Program-made: the position numbers and the translations under genes
Source: Epinephelus fuscoguttatus
Taxonomy: Eukaryota > Chordata > Actinopteri > Perciformes > Serranidae
Direction: 5' to 3'
NCBI RefSeq assembly: GCF_011397635.1
Contig: NC_064761.1
Span: forward strand, 42,806,143 to 42,870,142
Length of the DNA stretch: 64,000 bases
In this document: piece after piece, positions 37,401 to 45,330 of the stretch
Numbering within the stretch: position 1 is the stretch's first letter
Layout of the letters: the number at the start of each line of letters is the position of its first letter
Notes under the pieces: model-generated
Databases searched by the model: none
Seen by the model: the letters and a program-made list of their open reading frames with translations, nothing else
What the model was told of the DNA's origin: nothing

Positions 37401-40400
37401 TAGTAATCCAGTCCACCCTTCGTGTTTGTACAGGTCAGTGTTTGTCATACAGGGCGGTAAAAGTAGACAGGAATTTATCATAGGCTTTGCTTGAATCATT
37501 ATTTAAATAAACTTCTGTCTATCTTTGCTGCCTTAACTCCCCTTAAAAGCCTCTATGGTTTCAGGTGTTTTGCATCGAATCGACTTAAAAGTGTTGGAAA
37601 TTTTCTGGGTATTTTTCTTTAAAATTTTGCAAGGTTTTGCATAAACATGGTCACTCATGTCGTGAACAGTTTTACATTTAAGTTCATTATTCACAAATAG
37701 GACAGCACCACCTCCTTTTTGGTTTTCTCTGTTGGTGGTTAATAGCTCGTAGCCCTCAAGTAAAACATCTACTTTCTTCTCATCTGAAATATTTTTAGTT
37801 ATCGCAACATTCATTTACATATACCGGTATGAAGACTGTGGTTCGAGATGATCTCCCCACTCGTCTCCTGAGTACATGAAGATCAAGTTTGATAGGATCA
37901 GATAAACTTTATTAGGTGCAAGGGGAAATGGGCTATAGTGCTACACACAGCTACAAGACAGTACAGTGGTAACCCAAAATAAATTACATACTACAAATTA
38001 GGGCTGCACGGTATATGCGGTAGACGGTAGAAATGATATAAATTTGGCCCACGGTAGAGATTTGCGCTCTACCGTCCTATCGTCGATGACGTCATCGCAC
38101 CTGCCTCAGTGTGAAAATGGCTGCGAGCACAGAGACAGCGGAGCAAGAGGAGCTGGTTCACGTCCGTGATTTAGCGTAGCACGTGCAACATGTGTTGCTG
38201 GAGAACTTGTGAGTGAGTGAGTTAATGTCTTATGAACAGCCCCGGACTTCTCAGACTCGTTTAGCGACTTACCGCTCAGAGGGAACTCATTCAGTGTCTC
38301 CTCTGGCAGCAGCACAGCGTCTCTCCCTCTCCTCTCTCGCCCTGCGCACATGGGAGTTGGTTTTCGGCAAGAGAGTTTGTCATAAACCTTTGGTAATGTA
38401 AACCTATGTGACGCTAGGGGCTCCACAAAAAACTCCATATGTGAATGTGTGATAGTTGTGGTATCATAGCAGCCTGTCACAGGTTACAGCGTGATGATTA
38501 GAGGAGAAATGGCAGAGCATAAAGGTCCAGGTGGAAAAAACACAACTCAGTCGTTTAGGATTTTGCTAAAAGAAGGAAATTACCTTTTGATATAGATCCC
38601 AGGGGACATTTTGCACCATAGAGTACTGGGTTTTAATTTTGAGTTTTGAGATCTGCATTCTGCACAATAAATGCTCTAAAAAATACATTATATCTTTGCT
38701 TTTGTTGTTGTTGTTTTTTTAATCAATTTAGCTTTGCTAAGGGACTACAAAACCCATTCAGAAATACTTCTATTATAACTTTTACACTTAAATTTATACC
38801 GCAATATATACCATTACCGTGAAGGGATTCGATTTATACCATGATATAAATTTTAGGTCATACCACCCAGCCCTACTACAAATTAAAAGGTGTATAAAAT
38901 AATGCCTTGTAAGATAAGAGTTATAAATACACAGGCATTATGAAAATGAGATCACACCTCAGGTCTGGTTACCTGTCCAACAACTGGCGAAACCAAGGAC
39001 TCCAAATTAATTTAATTAATATACTCCTGTAACCTTGTCAGTTTATTTCACTGCAGAATAACAAAATAACTATGGCAGCAGCTGATGATTATTTTAATTT
39101 ATTTATCCATTAATAATTTAGTCCACTGAACGTCAGGATATAACTGTCAACAAAACCCAAAAATATCACATACGTTTGGGCTTCTATCATGCAAGAGAAG
39201 GAAAGGCAGCAAATCCTCACATCACACAAACTGAACCCTTCAAATGTTTTGCAGTATTTTACTCGCAAAATTACCTTAACAATTCATCAATTATCAGAAT
39301 AGTTGCCAGTTAATTTTCTGTCGATCGACCAATCATTGCAGCTCCAAAATAACGGCACTGGATATTTCGCAATCTTTGCTGTTTGCTAAACAAGTGAAAA
39401 GACACGATTGCTGCTTCAAAGGGGAAGTCTTGAAATCTGATAAACTGCCTCGAGCCAATACAAGATGTAAGCTGAAGATTTCCTGTACCCAGAAAAACAG
39501 GCTCAACAGGTATCAAACAGAGATTAAAAAAAACAACCCTTGAAGTCAATATTGTAAACATGCCTATGAAACCGCTGAATGTAATATCACAGCCACTGAA
39601 AGGTACAAAAAAAGTGTTAAATTATGAAGCAATACTATAAATATCTTTACATTTTTTCATAAATCTGCAATGAATATTAACTAAAATGTTTCAAGGAAAT
39701 TAAAATAATGCTTCTTCAGAAAGAATACAGGCGAAATATCTTTAAAAGTAGGTTTTTCAGCTCCAAAGCGAGATCTGTGGCACGACCGAATAACTAATTA
39801 TTATTTATCTTTTATTATCATTATGTATTATTATAAGTATTATTACAGAATCAAAATTTGGTTGCAAGCAAGAAAGTGAAAACTAAAATTAAAGATTCTT
39901 TATATATAATTTATCAATTTGAATTATGTAAAACATTCGGTAACAGCCATTTAACTGAATACATGTTGCAAACTATCCTTAAAGTTTCTTGGATGTTCAG
40001 TAAAAATTTCTACTTAATCCAGTAAAAAAGGGGCAAATGATGACGCTTAGAATACAAATACAGAGACTAACAAAAATAAAATTAACATATAACACAATAA
40101 CAAAAACAAAGCCTCCAAACTTTAAAAGTCTATAGCTCCTTTTACACTGACAGGTTTTCAGCGAATGTTGGGCCGTTTTGCCGGCAAGCTGCGAGTGTTT
40201 AGACACACAGAGCCGGATTGGCGAGTTGATCCGAGGTGCCCAATTTTCCGCCTGGTAGGGTAGACATATTGGCAGAACACTTTTAGTTTAAACAGACCGA
40301 GGCGGCCTTCCGCCACGGGAGGGGCTGTTGATGACTTGTGGGAGGAGCTGTTGATGACGCTGCACGTGCGAGCCACTGGCGGTGGATAAACAGGAAACAG

Positions 40401-43400
40401 CTGATAGCAGGAATTAGCGAGCAGCTAGTAGCAAGAGGGAAACACAAACCTGACAGACACTGTAAAGATGAGCAACTGTGGAGACAAGGAATTGCGCGCC
40501 CTCCTTGTCCTCGCAAATGAAGAGGCCATTAACTGTCAGATGACGGGGACGGTGAAGGACGGGCCGACTTACGAGAGAATCGCTGAAGGACTGACCAGCC
40601 GCGGCTTCCCTCCCACGTCACTGTTTACGTCACACGCTGAGCTACACGTTTTGTTACTTGCTCACGCCCCCCATTGCCCTGAAAAAGGTGCATTCTGTAT
40701 AAACAAAAGTAGGCAGGCGGCATTTTGCTGCACTCCCTGATTTTGCTTTTATACTGCCAATTAGACTTGCACCGATTTATCGGCAGTGCTCGGAATCGGG
40801 CCGGTCTCCACGTCATCGGCCATGACCTGCTACCGGCTGGTCAGTCTAAAATATGCCGATTTAAAATGCCTGCATGATTGACATCGTGTAACATCAGCAG
40901 CGCACACTCACGCACATGTGCAACTCGGGGCTTGGGCGATGTGAGGAAGTGAAACATGGGCGGCTTCTCACCTTAATCATTCATGCACACACATCAAAAG
41001 AGGAGAAAGTTGTTGATTGTCTGTGTTAAACTGAACTGCGGAGCTGTCACTGCTGCACAGTGCAGCTAAAGATAATAGAAAGATAAAAAATATTGCAGTA
41101 TCTTGTGTACTGTAAAGCGGTTTGAAAAAAATTAAATTGGGATCTGCCGTCCAAACACTCTGCAAATCGGAAATCAGTATTGGCCCAAAAAATTGTAATC
41201 GGTGCAAATCTACTGCCAGTGCTGAAAGAAGACTGATTGGGCTTTCCTGCAAATTTGCACAATTTTAAAAAGGGCTTAAAACTAAGAAGCATGTGGAGTA
41301 AAAGTTTTAACATGATTTTACTCTTTATTTCTTTTTTAAAACAAAATCCATGACATGAACTGAGAGGTCCTCGGTGACCTTGAATATGTGTCATGGTATA
41401 GAACATTTTCTGTGCACTCAAGTGAGAACCTGTCCTGAAACTTGCAGCATCGCCCATAACAGCTAAAAACACCCAGAGACAATAAGGAGTAGCTACCACA
41501 GAATAAACAGCATCGGAAAATATCTGTTTGTAGACAAAATAATCCGAGTCATTTTGTCACACTTGGTTAAATTCTTTCAAACCCACATAAGACAGCAAAC
41601 ACCCGTTTCCACAAGCATAGCCACAGGTTGGATTGGTTGAGTGACCTTTATATCTAACAGTGCTGGAGTTCCCCCTTCACAAAAGGTACTTATTGCCGGG
41701 ATATTGCATTAGTTTGCAATAACCTACAATTCCATTCATGTATCTTTGCTCTATGATAGAAAAAACATACAAGAAGAGAATTAAAATCTCTTATAATAAA
41801 AAGACCTGTATCACTGTAGCATGCCTGGGGATGGGTACCAAAGCCTCGGTATCACACAGGCCTCGGGGCTGAATTATCTCAGACTAGTATTGTTAAGCTC
41901 CGCTGTTAAGAGTTCTGCTTTCAGTATTGGAGACATTAATAAAATGGATTTCCTATTTATTTAGGCTACAAAAACATTATCTTGCACCTTTTATCTCACC
42001 AGCTCCATTTCTAGTTTGTAACAATACTAAGACCTACGTCTATGACGCTTTTTCACTATTCCCAGTGCAGAAGAGAGATCTTTCTCAGAGCACGCAGTAC
42101 GTGAGGAGCGGAGAAGGGAGGACCGCTCTCTTTGCCTCTCTCTTTCATGTCCACATACACACCCACACACACACACACACCCTGCTCTTAATATTAACAA
42201 TGGCGGAGAAAGCTAAACGCTCAAAAGCCTGGTTACACTTCACTGGAGTCGATGCTGACAATACTCATTGCCACAGGTGCAACACGTGTTTTGCACATAA
42301 GGGCGGAAATGAGCAACGTTCCAAAACCTCTGCATCACATGCAGGCGGAGAATTACACAGTTTCTGAAAGCTGATAGTTCATCTCTTGTTGCCCCACCCA
42401 CCTCAGGTATGTTCTGTATGCTAGCAGCCTAAAGCCACACACAGAGTTAGCTCAATTATGGGTGTGCTCACAATTTTAATTACATATATAAATATAATAA
42501 TTGGTGATTCGTTCAATGCAAAGTTGTTGCAATAATATTCATGTATGCAGTAAAAAAAATAACAAAAAGAACCAATAAGAGTACTACAAAATACCAAATA
42601 GATAAGCAGTTACAGTAATGGTAGTAATACTGTTAAAGTTTAAACAAACCCATCCCTACTGATGCCACACCCTGACCAAACAGGACTGAGCAGGACATGC
42701 TCTGATCTGCTGACTGACAAAGGCCGAGGAAAAAAAAAAAAAAAAAAAAGACTGCAGAGATGAGATAAAGAGTGAGAGACGGAGAGAGGTGGAGAGACGG
42801 AGAGAGATACATCAGAGTGAGAGGCAGAGTGGACAGATGAGTCAAAAGAAGAAGGAAATGATTTAAACAATATGACCGCACTGTCACTCTGTGGTGTCTG
42901 ACAACACTGACTTCTTATTGCAAAGTTACATCAGAGGTGTGACAGAAGACGATAGGGCGGGCGGACACTCACCCTGCATGAGGAAGGTGCTCAGCAGCTG
43001 GTCCGTGGCCACAGGTTTAATCTCTGTCCGCAAGTTGACATATCTCCCGACCACAAGAGGCGCTCTCCTAAACCCCAGGATCCTGCGGAGAGGACATGAT
43101 GCCATGCTCCATCAACAGATCAGAGAGGATAAAAGTCAGACACTATTTGTTTACACACCTGTCCAGGTGGAAAGCAGCCACCTCCGCGTTGTGTCGGTCA
43201 TATCCTGCATACGGCTCGCCTTCAACCACGTAGTCTCTGTTATATCTGAGGAACAGTGGAAAGGACATGAGTAAGAAATCACTCTTAAGCATAAAACGTG
43301 TCATCCCATTATTATCAATCTGACCTCTTGGGTTTGAAGACCACTTTCTGTCCTCCGTCCAGCACCAGCAGGGCTTTGAGCTGCGTGCCCTTATAGCCCA

Positions 43401-43891
43401 CATCTGCCCGCTCTATCCTGGCAGTGCTGAGGGAGGTGAGCACAGCGGCCAGTTCTGGGGTCTCCTCGGGGTACACCTCTCTCGGGCCCACCCACTGGCT
43501 TGCTATCTCCCAGGGAGACTGCAGGGTGTGGGTAAGGCGAGCTCCCCGGGACAGAGAAAGGCCAGCCTCCATCTGTTAGAGGTGGGTGATAATAACATGA
43601 ACACGTCTGCCAAATGCTCCCTAGCCCTGTTAAGTATGACTGCATACCAGCTATAGCCAGTCAGAGTCTTGTGCATCTGCTATCTCCCAAATTAAAGCAC
43701 TGATGTTTCAACACACTTGTTAAACGAGACTGAAACTGAAAATAGCCGACTGGCACTCTGACCTTGCGAAACGCTCTGAGATCCCGTCGGCTGGCTGCAG
43801 AGCCCTCGCCTCCATCCAGCAGGAAGATCTTGGCCAGGCCCAGCAGGAGGAGCACGGCACACAGCACCACCATGCGCTGTTTGAGCTTCAT
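12900..43891 (-). CDS. fam20b: fam20b, glycosaminoglycan xylosylkinase (complete, 8 coding exons)
   Basis: FAM20B is a Golgi kinase that phosphorylates the xylose of the proteoglycan linker, promoting glycosaminoglycan chain extension. Coding exons on the minus strand are 43891-43763, 43572-43325, 43245-43159, 43082-42973, 35158-34987, 26037-25846, 13277-13218 and 13131-12900. Their lengths total 1,230 nt and join in frame to 409 residues plus TAG, the length I recall for vertebrate FAM20B. Residues about 7-25 are hydrophobic, giving a type II signal anchor. Kinase-like features are the Lys-rich VVFKPKR (end of exon 2), [19 protein letters not shown] (exon 3), the cysteine-rich [12 protein letters not shown] (exon 5), and the active site GNADRHHYE and LLDNAK (exon 6), placing the catalytic aspartates at 289 and 309. 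The ATG at 43891 is chosen because MKLKQR is the conserved start. Introns 4-6 are long and transposon-rich; the others are 76-190 bp. Confidence 0.97.
13218..13277 (-). CDS. fam20b: fam20b coding exon 7
   Basis: A 60-nt exon between GTATACAG and GCAT/GTGAGT. It encodes [20 protein letters not shown]. Both junction codons (Ser and Met) are split. Confidence 0.96.
13437..13491. repeat. (CA)n microsatellite in fam20b intron 6
   Basis: Pure CA dinucleotide run of about 50 bp. Confidence 0.95.
13492..14345. other. Intron 6 of fam20b, no recognised content
   Basis: Non-coding. Open frames here (up to 129 codons at 13656-14045, plus) are not similar to anything I know and run antisense to the intron. 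Confidence 0.5.
14346..15390. mobile_element. Composite DNA-transposon remnant
   Basis: The left part (CCATAGACTGTATAAAAAAT, CGCCATCTTGGC) and the right part (GTACCAGGCTGTAAACATG, GGCACTTCCGCATTGGCTTC) are, from memory, one very common teleost repeat. Sequence between about 14540 and 15050 may be a secondary insertion. The superfamily is not determined. Confidence 0.5.
15517..15789 (-). mobile_element. tRNA-derived SINE
   Basis: Read on the minus strand it starts GGCGGCTGAGGCTCAGAGGT (A-box-like) with a B box at GGTTCAATCC. It then has TTGAGCAAGATACTGAACCC and ends in a LINE-like tail, GCGCTATACAAGTGCGGGTC. Head, body and tail make a full-length fish SINE. Confidence 0.85.
15881..16005 (+). 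mobile_element. tRNA-derived SINE, 3' truncated
   Basis: GGGGCGTCGGTAGCGTAGTG gives the A-box region, and GGTTCGAATCC is a perfect B box of RNA polymerase III promoters. The 3' body beyond CATGTCAGTCCCC is short and ends in unrelated sequence. Confidence 0.85.
16240..16500. repeat. Old interspersed repeat with nuclear-receptor-like palindrome
   Basis: It contains GAGATATGACAGAG, GTATTCACAAGAATG and GATATCACGTTCACATGACA, diverged versions of one motif, so it is probably an ancient tandem-derived repeat common in fish. It carries the palindrome at 16334-16348. Confidence 0.55.
16334..16348. promoter_or_regulatory. Consensus ERE palindrome in intron 6
   Basis: AGGTCACAGTGACCT is an exact AGGTCA-n3-TGACCT palindrome, the consensus oestrogen response element. 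A third half-site, TGACCT, abuts it at 16349-16354. It lies in repeat-derived DNA, so function is only a possibility. Confidence 0.4.
16751..18026 (+). mobile_element. Kolobok-like DNA transposon, copy 1 (non-autonomous)
   Basis: Terminal inverted repeats AGAGGCAACAG and CTGTTGCCTCT are flanked on both sides by TTAA (16747-16750 and 18027-18030), the target site of Kolobok and piggyBac. It contains a 73-codon frame at 17040-17261 and about two units of a 44-bp repeat near 17680-17760. It is near-identical over its first 680 bp to the copy at 30755. No transposase catalytic domain is visible. Confidence 0.85.
17040..17261 (+). pseudogene. N-terminal exon of a TE protein, copy 1
   Basis: The 73-residue frame starts [20 protein letters not shown], is very lysine/arginine-rich, and ends in [20 protein letters not shown] followed by FFLMDQ. 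The RWRELRDxxGFK motif resembles N-terminal segments of fish Kolobok-type and related TE-derived proteins (from memory). The frame runs into GATCA/GTAAGT, a strong splice donor, so it is probably a first coding exon whose downstream exons have been lost. Copy 2 differs at residue 2 only. Confidence 0.6.
18168..18453 (-). mobile_element. tRNA-derived SINE with poly(A)
   Basis: On the minus strand it begins GCGGCAGTAGCTCAGTCCAT and has a B-box-like GTTCAAGTCC. It continues through GAGGTGCCCTTGAGCAAGGC and ends in an A run (T run at 18168-18178 on the plus strand). A partial relative lies at 45237-45330. Confidence 0.85.
18567..19641. mobile_element. hAT-like element with 5-bp TSD, copy 1
   Basis: The termini are CAGGGCTTGACG and, inverted, CAGGGCTCGACA. 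The 5-bp duplication CATCA is present on both sides (18562-18566 and 19642-19646). hAT subgroups with 5-bp duplications are known. The body is shared with 31617-32446 but is about 245 bp longer. It contains no usable transposase frame. Confidence 0.8.
19645..20600. mobile_element. DNA-transposon-like repeat, copy 2
   Basis: It is a diverged relative of 10516-11460. Shared parts include TAGATAGTTTGGGGGTGAG, AACCATGACCTCAAGATAAT, GAAACTGCTCACAACAAGG and the hairpin region at about 20425-20505, here with mismatched arms. Termini are not resolved; the left end abuts the hAT-like copy. Confidence 0.6.
20601..22170. other. Intron 6 of fam20b; weak LINE-tail traces
   Basis: At about 21030-21160 GATATTGAAAAGTGCTCTGT and AAATAAAG resemble a diverged LINE 3' tail. 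Otherwise I see no gene or element in this stretch. Confidence 0.4.
22177..23267. mobile_element. PIF/Harbinger-like element
   Basis: The inverted termini GGGCTCTA and TAGAGCCC are followed inward by related sequences on both sides (CTAGTTTCG, GCAGACCGAGG). The element encodes a Myb/SANT-like domain on the minus strand, as Harbinger elements do in their second protein. The flanking trinucleotides AAT and AGT are only similar, so the target duplication is unproven. Confidence 0.65.
22815..22989 (-). pseudogene. Myb/SANT-like DNA-binding domain fragment
   Basis: The frame starts [20 protein letters not shown] and continues [16 protein letters not shown] and [15 protein letters not shown]. This fits the Myb/SANT-like domain of Harbinger accessory proteins and of NAIF1-type domesticated relatives (F-S-x-E-E-x-x-x-L start, W-x-x-V-T end). 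Similarity stops where an intron or truncation would lie. It is inside a TE and in an intron of fam20b, so it is treated as a relic. Confidence 0.65.
23846..24377. mobile_element. hAT-like MITE
   Basis: The termini are AGGATAGACCGATA and (inverted) AGGGATAGACCAATA, with internal ATCGGCC motifs. The flanking sequence CTGCATTGTA occurs at both ends (23836-23845 and 24378-24387), which includes an 8-bp hAT-sized duplication. It contains an (ATA)n microsatellite at about 24086-24114. Confidence 0.8.
24378..25845. other. Intron 6 of fam20b (5' part), no recognised element
   Basis: A 177-codon plus-strand open frame at 24519-25052 matches nothing I recognise and lies antisense in an intron. No splice-framed conserved segment is visible before exon 6. 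Confidence 0.45.
25846..26037 (-). CDS. fam20b: fam20b coding exon 6 (catalytic exon)
   Basis: A 192-nt exon following ATCCAG. It encodes [50 protein letters not shown] and MLILLDNAK, with both catalytic aspartates (289 and 309). The donor that keeps the frame is AAAGAG/GCGAGT, i.e. GC rather than GT. The next exon supplies the C that completes Ser313, so the GC site is needed to restore SFGN. Confidence 0.97.
26038..26866. other. Intron 5 of fam20b (3' part), no recognised element
   Basis: A 126-codon plus-strand frame at 26246-26626 shows no family motif and includes a GT-rich stretch. It is considered chance. Confidence 0.45.
26867..27031. mobile_element. Foldback MITE with near-perfect 35-bp arms
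   Basis: The arm 26867-26901 and the reverse complement of 26997-27031 match at 34 of 35 positions. The core is ATCATCAGAACAGACATGTC, and the loop is 95 bp. No target duplication is obvious. Confidence 0.85.
27165..28250. mobile_element. hAT element with transposase relic
   Basis: The termini TAGGGTTGGGCGAT and (inverted) TAGGCTTGGGCAAT are flanked by the perfect 8-bp duplication GTAGGAGA (27157-27164 and 28251-28258). The interior keeps a fragment of hAT transposase. Confidence 0.9.
27449..27544 (+). pseudogene. hAT transposase C-terminal (dimerisation) fragment
   Basis: The reading frame gives [20 protein letters not shown] followed by [10 protein letters not shown] and a stop. The pattern YLxIPATSxxSExxFSxxGxxV is the hallmark of the hAT C-terminal dimerisation domain. 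The rest of the transposase is missing and a stop follows at once. Confidence 0.85.
28251..30434. other. Intron 5 of fam20b, no gene recognised
   Basis: A CG/CA microsatellite is at about 28446-28482. The rest shows no clear element; GGGCCCCCAAAAGCTAGAAA at about 30270 looks like an old repeat fragment. Confidence 0.45.
31042..31263 (+). pseudogene. N-terminal exon of a TE protein, copy 2
   Basis: The 73-codon frame is identical to that at 17040-17261 except for Val instead of Ala at position 2, and it again runs into GTAAGT. The open frame in both copies is consistent with recent spread or with selection on the exon. Confidence 0.6.
31617..32446. mobile_element. hAT-like element with 5-bp TSD, copy 2
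   Basis: It starts CAGGGCTTGATG and ends CTGTCGAGCGCTG, with the perfect 5-bp duplication TATTG on both sides (31612-31616 and 32447-32451). It belongs to the same family as 18567-19641. It also contains two internal tandem copies of a unit beginning ACTTATTTCCACCC. Confidence 0.8.
32470..33505 (+). repeat. 44-bp [13 protein letters not shown], about 23-24 units
   Basis: The unit is TGTTTGTACTGGTACTGTAC followed by ATATTGGTRTCATTYACTGTG and AGC. Diagnostic variants (GGTAC/GATAC, GTGTC/GTATC, ATTT/ATTC) recur in threes in the right half, giving a higher-order period of 132 bp. Copy 1 of the host element has only about two units. Confidence 0.95.
33582..34067 (+). mobile_element. Retroelement-like insertion with 13-bp TSD
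   Basis: A 486-bp insert absent from copy 1 is flanked by the direct repeat GCTCGGTCTCTTT (33569-33581 and 34068-34080), the size produced by target-primed reverse transcription. It contains CCTGACGAAGATCCCTCTAG followed by GATCGAAACGTTG, a motif style seen at ends of Penelope-like and some LINE elements. The family is not certain. Confidence 0.7.
34431..34479. repeat. (GT)n microsatellite
   Basis: Uninterrupted GT run of nearly 50 bp in intron 5 of fam20b. Confidence 0.95.
34556..34820 (+). mobile_element. 5'-truncated LINE 3' tail
   Basis: CAGCACTTTGTAACTGGG, then AAAGGTGCTATATAAATAAA and a short ATT-rich tail, is the typical end of L2-clade elements in fish. Confidence 0.65.
34987..35158 (-). 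CDS. fam20b: fam20b coding exon 5
   Basis: A 172-nt exon between TTTTCAG and GCCAG/GTGGGT. It encodes [20 protein letters not shown] and the invariant [20 protein letters not shown] followed by EGKLAR. It contains an N-glycosylation sequon (Asn193-Asn-Thr) and paired cysteines typical of the family. Confidence 0.98.
35159..36519. other. Intron 4 of fam20b (3' part) with repeat traces
   Basis: At 35475-35600 CATCGATTGATCAACAAAAT and TTTTAGTTGCAGCCATAC look like the end of a hAT-like MITE with a TAGGGCTGCAACTAA-type terminus. At about 35935-35995 CAAATTTCGTTGTGTG and AATGACAATAAAGCATCTT resemble a LINE tail. No coding sequence is seen. Confidence 0.5.
36520..37490. mobile_element. hAT-like remnant, GC-rich interior
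   Basis: TAGGGCTGACCCAAAAAATT followed by repeated GAAGCTTCGAAGCTTC is a known type of hAT-like terminus. No clear right terminus is visible. The stretch 36640-37270 is GC-rich with overlapping open frames on both strands; none resembles a protein family I know. Confidence 0.45.
37533..37814 (-). pseudogene. Non-LTR retrotransposon endonuclease fragment
   Basis: The frame contains [20 protein letters not shown] followed by [17 protein letters not shown]. The order G-Y, N-R, K-G-G-G, then a beta-strand is typical of the APE-type endonuclease domain of LINEs. The frame then diverges and stops, so it is a short relic in intron 4 of fam20b. Confidence 0.65.
37999..38875. mobile_element. hAT element with perfect 8-bp TSD
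   Basis: The termini TAGGGCTGCACGGTAT and (inverted) TAGGGCTGGGTGGTAT are flanked by CTACAAAT on both sides (37991-37998 and 38876-38883). At 38117 an ATG opens [20 protein letters not shown] and then stops, a likely remnant of the transposase N terminus. Confidence 0.9.
38884..40140. other. Intron 4 of fam20b, repeat remnants only
   Basis: At about 39040-39345 TTAATTTTCTGTCGATCGAC and AATCATTGCAGCTCC match the same MITE type as 35475-35600. The rest is AT-rich without recognisable content. Confidence 0.45.
40141..40750 (+). mobile_element. PIF/Harbinger-like remnant
   Basis: It carries a Myb/SANT-like protein start at 40468. The left end, CTCCTTTTACACTGACAGG, looks terminal, but the right terminus is not resolved because another element begins at 40762. 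Confidence 0.55.
40468..40620 (+). pseudogene. Harbinger Myb-like protein fragment
   Basis: The frame starts [20 protein letters not shown] and continues [20 protein letters not shown] and [10 protein letters not shown]. The pattern GTVKDGPxYExIAxxLxxxGF is that of the Myb/SANT-like DNA-binding protein encoded by Harbinger elements. It loses similarity after about 50 residues. Confidence 0.7.
40762..41212. mobile_element. hAT-like MITE
   Basis: The termini are TAGACTTGCACCGATT and (inverted) TAGATTTGCACCGATT. Flanks CTGCCAAT and CTGCCAGT agree at 7 of 8 positions. Confidence 0.85.
41213..41825. other. Intron 4 of fam20b, no recognised content
   Basis: I see no gene, element terminus or tandem repeat here. 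Confidence 0.5.
41826..42658. mobile_element. hAT element with BED-finger relic
   Basis: The termini are TGGGGATGGGTACC and (inverted) TAGGGATGGG, and the flanking 8-mers AGCATGCC and CTGATGCC share six positions. The interior holds an N-terminal hAT transposase fragment and a CA microsatellite at about 42150-42180. Confidence 0.75.
42200..42367 (+). pseudogene. hAT transposase N-terminal BED zinc-finger fragment
   Basis: The frame [20 protein letters not shown] continues [20 protein letters not shown] and ends at a stop after HAGGELHSF. The features (K-R-S-K-x-W-x-H-F, C-x2-C, K-G-G-N) are those of the BED-type finger of ZBED-like hAT transposases. The second half of the finger is scrambled. 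Confidence 0.75.
42973..43082 (-). CDS. fam20b: fam20b coding exon 4
   Basis: A 110-nt exon between CTCCGCAG and CAGG/GTGAGT. It encodes [28 protein letters not shown] and LLSTFLMQ. It is followed by the 7.8-kb intron 4, which starts about 300 bp from a hAT-like element ending at 42658. Confidence 0.96.
43159..43245 (-). CDS. fam20b: fam20b coding exon 3
   Basis: An 87-nt exon between CCTCAG and GACAG/GTGTGT. It encodes [20 protein letters not shown] plus EVAAFHLDR, the helix carrying the conserved acidic residue of the kinase fold. The flanking introns are only 79 and 76 bp. Confidence 0.97.
43325..43572 (-). CDS. fam20b: fam20b coding exon 2
   Basis: It follows the acceptor CTCTAACAG and starts with an internal ATG. 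It encodes the conserved [26 protein letters not shown] and [13 protein letters not shown] blocks and ends in VVFKPKR, whose lysine lies in the ATP-binding lobe. The donor is CCAAGAG/GTCAGA, phase 2. Its N-terminal stretch, [10 protein letters not shown], differs from the mammalian stem sequence, as expected of the variable stem region. Confidence 0.97.
43763..43891 (-). CDS. fam20b: fam20b coding exon 1 (signal anchor)
   Basis: It encodes 43 residues beginning [10 protein letters not shown] and ending RAFRK, mostly the cytoplasmic tip and membrane anchor. The donor is CGCAAG/GTCAGA, phase 0. The frame stays open upstream through a GTG but has no ATG there, so 43891 is the start. The exon probably extends into 5' UTR up to about 44023, where the minus strand has a pyrimidine-rich CCTGTCCTTCAG acceptor; that limit is inferred. 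Confidence 0.95.
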
Positions 43892-44390
43892 CTCCACACC
43901 GACCTGCCCAGACTCCCTCCTCACCCGACGCTGTGTCTGTGCGAATCCCCCTCACCCCTGATGCATGGCCCCCTGCAACTCCTCGTCACCCTCCCGCCCA
44001 CTTGCCCCGACAGACAAACTCTTCTGAAGGACAGGAGCTGTGGGGGGGGGGGGGCAGGCAGACGAGAAGTAGAAAAGGGAACAGAGGGAGAGATGAAAAA
44101 TTCACTGTCAATAATATATGTGGAGAGAAAACTGATCGATTTGCTGCCCCTCTTGCATGTTCCCCCGGGGGCAGACAATGACCCAGTACTGCAGCACAGC
44201 TGGAGCCTGTCCAGGATGTGTAACTACATCAGGATGGCACAAGCTGCTCTGTGTAAATGTGTGTGTGCATTAAAAAGTACGCCATACCATAAAACTATGG
44301 ATGGATTACTGAACAGGCCTACCAACACCAAAGTGTCGGGGCCTTCACCTGAAAAATGTCACTTAAATTACCACATACTGAACAGGAAGA

Positions 44391-44436
44391 GGCTCAAAAT
44401 CACCACAAAGAGACACAAAATGACTACAAGACTAAA
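44391..44436 (-). repeat. Isolated unit of the 1-6170 satellite
   Basis: CACAAAGAGACACAAAATGA followed by CTACAAGAC is the reverse complement of the satellite's 21-bp unit, about 38 kb from the array and 5' of fam20b coding exon 1. Confidence 0.75.
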
Positions 44437-45236
44437 GTTGTAAAAGTTGTTCGAGCCCAGGTTTCAGCAGTGACTGTGGATGCTTTGGGGCGGCAGAAGC
44501 TCAGTGCGCAGGGACTTGGCCTGGAAACCAGACATTGCCTGTACAATTCCCAATATGGACTAAAGGTGCATTTGAGAATTTTCCTTTTACCTTTAGTACG
44601 TACTGCAGCTGTCCTTAAAAAGCATGAACTGTTGCATGCGTGTGCACACAACTGGGACACTTTGATCATCTTGCTTTCATATCTGTTACCTTGGAGATAA
44701 AACAAACACCACTCACCGAGCTCACCAGAGACGGTGATCAACTCGACAGGCTCTGCTGTTGTTACTTTGCAATGTGTGTAGTTTAACTTTAAAGTTATAG
44801 CTGCACAGATTGTAGATTCTAACATATGATATTTGCAACAGTGAAATTACATGTCATTGTTATTATAATTATTTCCTTTTGTTGTTTGTCATTTATGATT
44901 ATTTTGTTTACGTAAGTCATATTCCTATCGTTACTGATTGACTGGTTATCAGTTACTTGAATGCGCTGTCACTGCAGATTAGCTGTCAAACATGGGTCAA
45001 CTAGCTATCAAGCTGTCATTTGTTTGCCTCAGTCAATGTGACGGATCATACACTGTGCAGAGGATTGTGGGTCAGAATAGCCAGAAAAGCATGCTGGCTT
45101 GCATACTGCAAAATCTGACCGTATGTAGAACAGCCTGCTTGTGCCATACTATGTATTGGAACATACTAAATCTTTATCTGGCACACTGCACAGTATGTTA
45201 GTGTGGATATTGGAACACACAGTAAGTATGTAGTGT

Positions 45237-45330
45237 GGACTGGCAGCTGGAGAGGTGCTGAGGTGCCCTTGAGGAAGGCACCAATCCCCCAAAACTGCTC
45301 CAGGGACACTTTTAAAGGCTGACCCTGCAC
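45237..45330 (+). mobile_element. SINE fragment
   Basis: GGACTGGCAGCTGGAGAGGT followed by GAGGTGCCCTTGAGGAAGGC matches the body of the SINE at 18168-18453. The tRNA-like head is missing. Confidence 0.75.

Noticed and set aside
43892..43924. Upstream start of fam20b
   Set aside because: The frame is open to 43924, but that codon is GTG. The conserved protein start is the ATG at 43891.
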